Positions 59,620 to 64,000 of a stretch of 64,000 nt of DNA are shown here, piece by piece. Under the pieces are notes generated by a model, which ran no database searches, was not told the DNA's origin, and saw nothing but the letters and a program-made list of their open reading frames with translations. The stretch covers positions 1 through 64,000 of the forward strand of contig NZ_CAAAID010000006.1 in the NCBI RefSeq assembly GCF_900639915.1. Direction: 5' to 3'. Numbering within the stretch: the stretch's first letter is position 1; each line of letters opens with the position of its first letter. The stretch comes from Legionella nagasakiensis. Lineage in GTDB: Bacteria; Pseudomonadota; Gammaproteobacteria; Legionellales; Legionellaceae. The translations under genes were made by a program, and so were the position numbers.

Positions 59620-60108
59620 ATGCAAAAACATCCTATGACATTAAAAGGCGCAACGGCGCTGAAAAATGAATTACATCACTTAAAGACCGTTGAGCGTCCC
59701 CGCATTATTGAGGCGATTGCAACAGCGCGCGCTCATGGTGATTTGAAAGAAAATGCTGAATACCATGCGGCTCGTGAGCAGCAAAGTTTTATTGAGGGGC
59801 GTATCCAGGAGCTTGAGGCCAAATTATCTAACGCGCAGATTGTCGATATTAGTAAAATGAATAATCAGGGTAAAGTCATATTTGGCACGACCGTGCGCTT
59901 ATGCCACATACAAACGGAAGCTGAAATTACCTATCAAATTGTCGGTGAAGATGAAGCCGATCTTAAATTAAATAAAATTTCTTACAGTTCGCCCATTGGC
60001 CGAGCTTTGATAGGTAAGCAACTGGATGAAACGGTGATTGTTAAAACGCCCGGCGGTATGGTGGAATATGAAATCATCGCGGTGGATTATATTGTTGAAG
60101 ATGCTTAA
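59620..60108 (+). CDS. greA: Transcription elongation factor GreA
   Basis: Stimulates RNA polymerase to cleave backtracked RNA. It is 162 residues. The N-terminal coiled coil carries [19 protein letters not shown], with the acidic tip Asp and Glu, and the C-terminal FKBP-like domain includes [17 protein letters not shown] and [16 protein letters not shown]. It follows carB after 9 bp with an AGGAG site, the common carAB-greA arrangement. Confidence 0.96.
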   Translation: MQKHPMTLKGATALKNELHHLKTVERPRIIEAIATARAHGDLKENAEYHAAREQQSFIEGRIQELEAKLSNAQIVDISKMNNQGKVIFGTTVRLCHIQTEAEITYQIVGEDEADLKLNKISYSSPIGRALIGKQLDETVIVKTPGGMVEYEIIAVDYIVEDA

Positions 60109-60153
60109 ATACCGGTTTGCTACGCTCCCATGCTGAACTGTCTTTCTAGTGAA

Positions 60154-60449
60154 TTACCAAGTAATTGTTGAACCATCATAACTGCGTAACACCTCTGCAT
60201 GGCTGTTGTCTTTATAGCGAATGATAACTGTTAACATTTTTGCCACACTGGTTTTTGCATCCATAGGAGCGTCTTTCCCGCCAAGGTCTGAATGGATACA
60301 TTTTCTTTATTTTTACTCCATTGTTGTAATTCTTTGGTCTTTTCCGGATGGCGGCATGTGGCTATGACGTGAAAATTTTGCTCCGATAACTGTTTGACAA
60401 ACTCAAACCCCAGACCGCGGTTACTTCCTGTAATAAGCGCACGCTTCAT
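60154..60449 (-). pseudogene. Short-chain dehydrogenase remnant with internal deletion
   Basis: The N-terminal part is a clear SDR start: MKRALITGSNRGLGFEFVKQ with the TGxxxGxG cofactor motif, up to about residue 55 (ENVSIQT). The frame then runs into junk and stops at 60231. In the +1 shifted frame the DNA from there reads DLGGKDAPMDAKTSVAKMLT and ends SYDGSTITW plus TAA at 60154. That matches the usual SDR C-terminus (TDMGG... then ydG...W). About 130-150 central residues, including the YxxxK active site, are missing. The join is at QT, a motif present in both flanks (VSIQT and the expected VQTDLGG), so a deletion between short repeats is likely. Confidence 0.8.
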
Positions 60450-60563
60450 CTAACGGTTCCTTATCATACATTCCTTAATTTTCATACTATAGTTTATATG
60501 TTGGGGCCAAGAACTTTTCCAGAATCAACGGCAAATCGCTTATCTGATAAGGGAGCACCCAGG

Positions 60564-63233
60564 ATGAATGACGTGCAAAAAAGACAATTCATTCGTCAAT
60601 ATTTGCAAAAGCGAAGTGTGGATCCCAGGATTGATATTGATGATGCAGCCTTAGGTGGATATCAACTCATTCTCGATAGAATCAATTTAATTGCAAGAGA
60701 ACATCCTGTTTTTTTTGCCCGTATGACTGAGAATCCAGAACGTTGCCCTCTATTGGAAACCATTCTGACTGCTGCTTGTCATTTTGAAGCAGGCTCTCCT
60801 CCGGTGTTAAGGGGGATCGATGATGCCCGATTAAGAATGGCCACGCGTGAGTTGGAGCTTACCACACTTCCTGGCTGTGATTATTATGCGCGTGAAACCA
60901 CCTCTCCTCCGGATGAGGGATTAAATGGAGTAATTGCTGCAAGCCGTGCAAAACTACGCCCCATTATTGGGGGTTTTGCTCCTGATTTGAATCTTGCCAA
61001 TAATGAAGCAGTGCTTGCGAAAATCAGAGAATTAGAGGGCGTGGTAAAAGCGGCTGCAGAAGGCAGTCCTGAGAAAGCGCTTGCCGAAAAGCGGCTGACC
61101 ATTCTGCAAGATTTAAATAAAATTAATAGACTTACTCCGATGGTTATTCCCCAGGAAGGTTCTCCACCTCTGCAGTATTGTGTTCTTGCAGAAGCCACAG
61201 CGGGGGTTACCGAGAAAGTCTCGTTAGTGTCACGTGCCAGAGTGGAGGAGCAGCTAGGTCACCTGACTGCCGCAGCTGGTGTGACAACCTTGGATCAGTA
61301 TCACGATCATCGCGCTGAGTTTAAGCTAGGTACCCAAGCGATTCTTAAATTACCTAAGCATGGCAAGGTAAAAGAAGTGCAGCGCGAAGCCATGGCGCTT
61401 AATGTATCAAGAATATTAGGCTTAGACACGACGCAGTCAACGATGCTAACTTTGTATGGAGGACGTCCTGCGCTTTTTGTGCCTTTTGCCGACATTCGCT
61501 TATTAAGTGATGTGGCTCGTGGAAAAACCATGCAGGCAAGATTAGGCTCCAGAGGAGAATATTCGCATTATTCCACCATCAATTCTGTGGGTGCCGGGTT
61601 GCAAGCCAATCGATTCGTAGAAGATTTTGGTAATAGCCTCGGCTTGTTTTATCTGTGCAGTGATACGGACGCCATTGGTGGCTATAACCAGAATAAAGCC
61701 TTGCGAGGCAACCATCTGTTTATCTTTGATCAAGTCATTATGTTGGATAATAAACTTGGACTGGATTCACGACTTAGTATGCAGCCAATAAGCTTAATCA
61801 CTAAACACACTCGCCATGATCAAGGCCGAAATAGAACTCTGATTGAAGATTCATCCATGGACAGCAAATTTGCATCGTTGATGCAGCTTAAAGCTGAACA
61901 GGAAAAATTATCCGCTTATTTTACCCAAGTGGCTGGCGTTCATCAGCGTAAAATAGATGAGTTACAAGACCGGCTTAGGGTTCGAGGTTTTGATCGTGAC
62001 GTTCGTAACAATTTGGAAGCAACATTAAAAGAAGTCCGTTTGTTAAGAGACGATGCATTGGCTTTACGGACTCGTGTTCATGAGCGTATCAACAGGATTG
62101 ATGCTATTCTCCCTAGAAACGATGCCAGAGTAGGGCCTGAACTTCTTAAAAAGACGCTGGTGCTGGAAAAACTGGTGAACAATCCTGTGTTGTTTGCTGA
62201 CGATAAGCGAGCATATCGCAATCCGTGGGTTCATCGTAATGGGAATCGGGTTACCAACATCGCGCCAGGTGGAAGTCCGCAGCATCTTCGTATCACGTTT
62301 AGTTCCAAGATCCCGGATGATATGATTGCGATGCTTCGTCGCTGGACAGATTCGCGTTCCTCGCCGATTCGTCGTTCAGATAAAGAGATTGAGATTTTAC
62401 AAGAGGATTTACAAAGGCTTACAGAAGCTGCGATGTTTCCTGAACATTACCTGGAATTGACGAGAAGCAATTATCTTGATGTAAATGATTTAAGGGTGAT
62501 GCAAAGAGGGTATGGTGAAGGTCATCGGACCAGAATAATTGCAGCTATTGAATCTTATAACGCTACGAGGCCAATGACCACAGAAGCGGCTTGTCGTTTG
62601 ATGAGCGACATGGAAGAAACCCTAAAAGGATATATTGCAACGGCGAACGATAAAGGATTTGGTATGCATGTCCTTAAGAAGTTCCAGTTCGATCAGCAGC
62701 AAAAATTGCAGCGACTGATGCCTGATGAACAACGGCCGGCGCAAATCAATGAGGCATTTAGTGCAGCCTTGAAACTTGACCGGGTGGAAGAGTTTAATGC
62801 GGTTGTGCGGGAAGCCGTAAAACGTGATAGACTGACCGATAGGATATTTACTGACTTTTTGCAGCGATGTATTGACGATGCGGCAACAGCTTCTGCTGAT
62901 CCCCACGCGCATTTTCGTGCGATAGAACTCAGCCGTGGTCTGCAGGAGGCTGCGACGGCCGCCATTATGCAACTGCAACAACCCATAGCCCGTGAGGCGG
63001 TGGTGCCTGTAGAGCCTGAGCCGATGGTGCCAGTAGTCACCGTACCTTTGGCAGTAGCAGTGCATCATGAGGAGGCTGATGAATTGGCCGCCGTTGATCC
63101 GTTGGCGGAACAGGATGACATGTTGCATCGGGAAGCGGAAATTTTTGCTGAAAGTGAGCGGGTTTTTGCTCAACGAGGAACACCTCCTGCGCCTGAGGAA
63201 CCAGAACGTCCAACGGTTACAGTACACGTATAA
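60564..63233 (+). CDS. Large effector-like protein of unknown function
   Basis: An 889-residue soluble protein that I do not recognise. The start at ATG 60564 has GGGAG 8 nt upstream; an ATG at 60498 has no such site. Residues ~250-390 show an order reminiscent of atypical kinases: FKLGTQAILKLP with Lys, QREAMALNVSRILGL with Glu, ALFVPFADIRLL, then DTDAIGGYNQNKALRGNHLF with D-x-x-G-x-x-x-N, then IFDQVI. Coiled coil follows at about 430-520. The last ~90 residues are Val/Pro/Glu-rich, with many Glu near the end, like Dot/Icm E-block signals. It lies next to a pseudogene and another Legionella-type gene. Kinase and effector status are inference. Confidence 0.5.
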   Translation: MNDVQKRQFIRQYLQKRSVDPRIDIDDAALGGYQLILDRINLIAREHPVFFARMTENPERCPLLETILTAACHFEAGSPPVLRGIDDARLRMATRELELTTLPGCDYYARETTSPPDEGLNGVIAASRAKLRPIIGGFAPDLNLANNEAVLAKIRELEGVVKAAAEGSPEKALAEKRLTILQDLNKINRLTPMVIPQEGSPPLQYCVLAEATAGVTEKVSLVSRARVEEQLGHLTAAAGVTTLDQYHDHRAEFKLGTQAILKLPKHGKVKEVQREAMALNVSRILGLDTTQSTMLTLYGGRPALFVPFADIRLLSDVARGKTMQARLGSRGEYSHYSTINSVGAGLQANRFVEDFGNSLGLFYLCSDTDAIGGYNQNKALRGNHLFIFDQVIMLDNKLGLDSRLSMQPISLITKHTRHDQGRNRTLIEDSSMDSKFASLMQLKAEQEKLSAYFTQVAGVHQRKIDELQDRLRVRGFDRDVRNNLEATLKEVRLLRDDALALRTRVHERINRIDAILPRNDARVGPELLKKTLVLEKLVNNPVLFADDKRAYRNPWVHRNGNRVTNIAPGGSPQHLRITFSSKIPDDMIAMLRRWTDSRSSPIRRSDKEIEILQEDLQRLTEAAMFPEHYLELTRSNYLDVNDLRVMQRGYGEGHRTRIIAAIESYNATRPMTTEAACRLMSDMEETLKGYIATANDKGFGMHVLKKFQFDQQQKLQRLMPDEQRPAQINEAFSAALKLDRVEEFNAVVREAVKRDRLTDRIFTDFLQRCIDDAATASADPHAHFRAIELSRGLQEAATAAIMQLQQPIAREAVVPVEPEPMVPVVTVPLAVAVHHEEADELAAVDPLAEQDDMLHREAEIFAESERVFAQRGTPPAPEEPERPTVTVHV

Positions 63234-63265
63234 AAAAAGGGTGCAGATCAAACAGGATAGCAATT

Positions 63266-64000
63266 ATGCCTTTTTTTCGAGAAAAGCAATTTAAAGCCGT
63301 TGATGACTTATTAACAAAAGAAGATTATCCCACAGCGATCGCCTTAATGCAGCGTTGGCCTCCAGCTAATTGGGCTCTATTTCAACTGCAATATCCTGCT
63401 CATACATCGAAACTGCAACAGGCAGAGTTTGAGGATTTTTGGCAAGATTGTCGGGATAAACTGCGATTGCCCGGGCATCCTGATTTTCGTTTTCAAAAGC
63501 AAGCGGATCTTTCCGATGCTGATTTTGTCAGTGGCTATGTCTTTTATCTATTAGCACTCAACAATAAAGAAGATAGGGAAAAATATCAGACTTATATGCA
63601 ACATGCCATTAGCCATAAGTCGGTACACGCTCTTCAGGCGCTGATGCATGATTTAATTATTCAAGAATCAGCTGCGAAAGAACAGTATTATGAACTCTTA
63701 AGTCAAGCAGTGTTAACGATGGAAAATATGGTTAAACATCATGGGACTGCGGGTTATTTGCTCTTGGCAAAAGGTTATTTACGTCTGGCCATGATCGCCA
63801 GTGAATCTGATGGTGAAACTCAGGCTCGCAGCAGTGCTGTATTCATTTTTGTTTTGAAGACCTTGTATTTGGCACGATTTGCCGAAGAAGATTCTGCAGC
63901 TGATGTGCATAATGCTTTTTTTGGTCGCGGCATTTCCAAAGGAGCGCCGTTTGGTTTTGAACGCATTGATGACATGATTGATAAATGTCGTGATCTGCTC
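63266..64000 (+). CDS. Legionella-type hypothetical protein, 3' end outside window
   Basis: An open frame of 245 codons from ATG 63266 to the window edge with no stop. It begins MPFFREKQFKAVDDLLTKED and reads as a helical, soluble protein with Trp-rich MQRWPPANWALFQLQYP. It starts 32 bp after the preceding gene, with AGGATAG 6-12 bases before the ATG as a Shine-Dalgarno, so the two probably share a transcript. The N-terminal pattern recalls a Legionella-restricted hypothetical family (DUF5630-like, from memory and unsure). Function unknown. Confidence 0.6.
   Translation, partial: MPFFREKQFKAVDDLLTKEDYPTAIALMQRWPPANWALFQLQYPAHTSKLQQAEFEDFWQDCRDKLRLPGHPDFRFQKQADLSDADFVSGYVFYLLALNNKEDREKYQTYMQHAISHKSVHALQALMHDLIIQESAAKEQYYELLSQAVLTMENMVKHHGTAGYLLLAKGYLRLAMIASESDGETQARSSAVFIFVLKTLYLARFAEEDSAADVHNAFFGRGISKGAPFGFERIDDMIDKCRDLL

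Overview
The window is about 40% GC and comes from a Legionella species other than a typical L. pneumophila. The diagnostic block is at the left edge: the end of dotG (icmE), then icmG, icmC, icmD, icmJ and icmB, and after one unrelated gene icmF and icmH on the opposite strand. This is the distal part of the Dot/Icm type IVB secretion locus. A housekeeping cluster with no dxr, secreted eukaryote-like enzymes and effector-like proteins fit the same genus. Species cannot be fixed from the sequence alone.

Layout. 1-12.3 kb: Dot/Icm core complex, coupling-complex and ATPase genes, with a non-conserved membrane protein in the slot between icmB and icmF. 12.3-18.1 kb (minus strand): secreted adenosine deaminase, then ctpA, envC-like and gpmI. 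18.2-27.6 kb (plus): envelope biogenesis run uppS-cdsA-rseP-bamA-skp-fabZ-lpxA, then a FluC-type channel, a DUF190 protein and serS. 27.7-33.6 kb: two small secreted proteins, Maf, a ZIP and a CDF metal transporter, and recG. 33.9-34.8 kb: an isolated protein ending in an F-box-like segment. 35-41.4 kb: an AI-2E family permease, argS, a SPOR protein and a heavy-metal P-type ATPase with altered catalytic motifs. 41.4-47.6 kb: folB, a zinc phospholipase C-like protein, hemE, a YheT-type hydrolase, class II DAHP synthase and a small secreted protein. 47.7-51.8 kb: grpE, dnaK, dnaJ, with clear RpoH-type promoters before grpE and dnaK. 52.2-60.1 kb: carA-metK-ahcY, carB, greA. 60.1-64 kb: a decayed short-chain dehydrogenase, a large effector-like protein and the start of another Legionella-type protein that runs off the window.

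How it fits together. The Dot/Icm genes build the machine that delivers effectors into the host. Candidate substrates or accessory proteins lie nearby and elsewhere in the window: a U-box-like protein after icmB, the F-box-like protein, the phospholipase-like protein, and the 889-residue protein near the right end. The rest is mostly conserved cell machinery with short species-specific inserts (small exported proteins, hairpin repeats, a pseudogene) between conserved genes. All family assignments are from reading the translated sequence, not from database searches.
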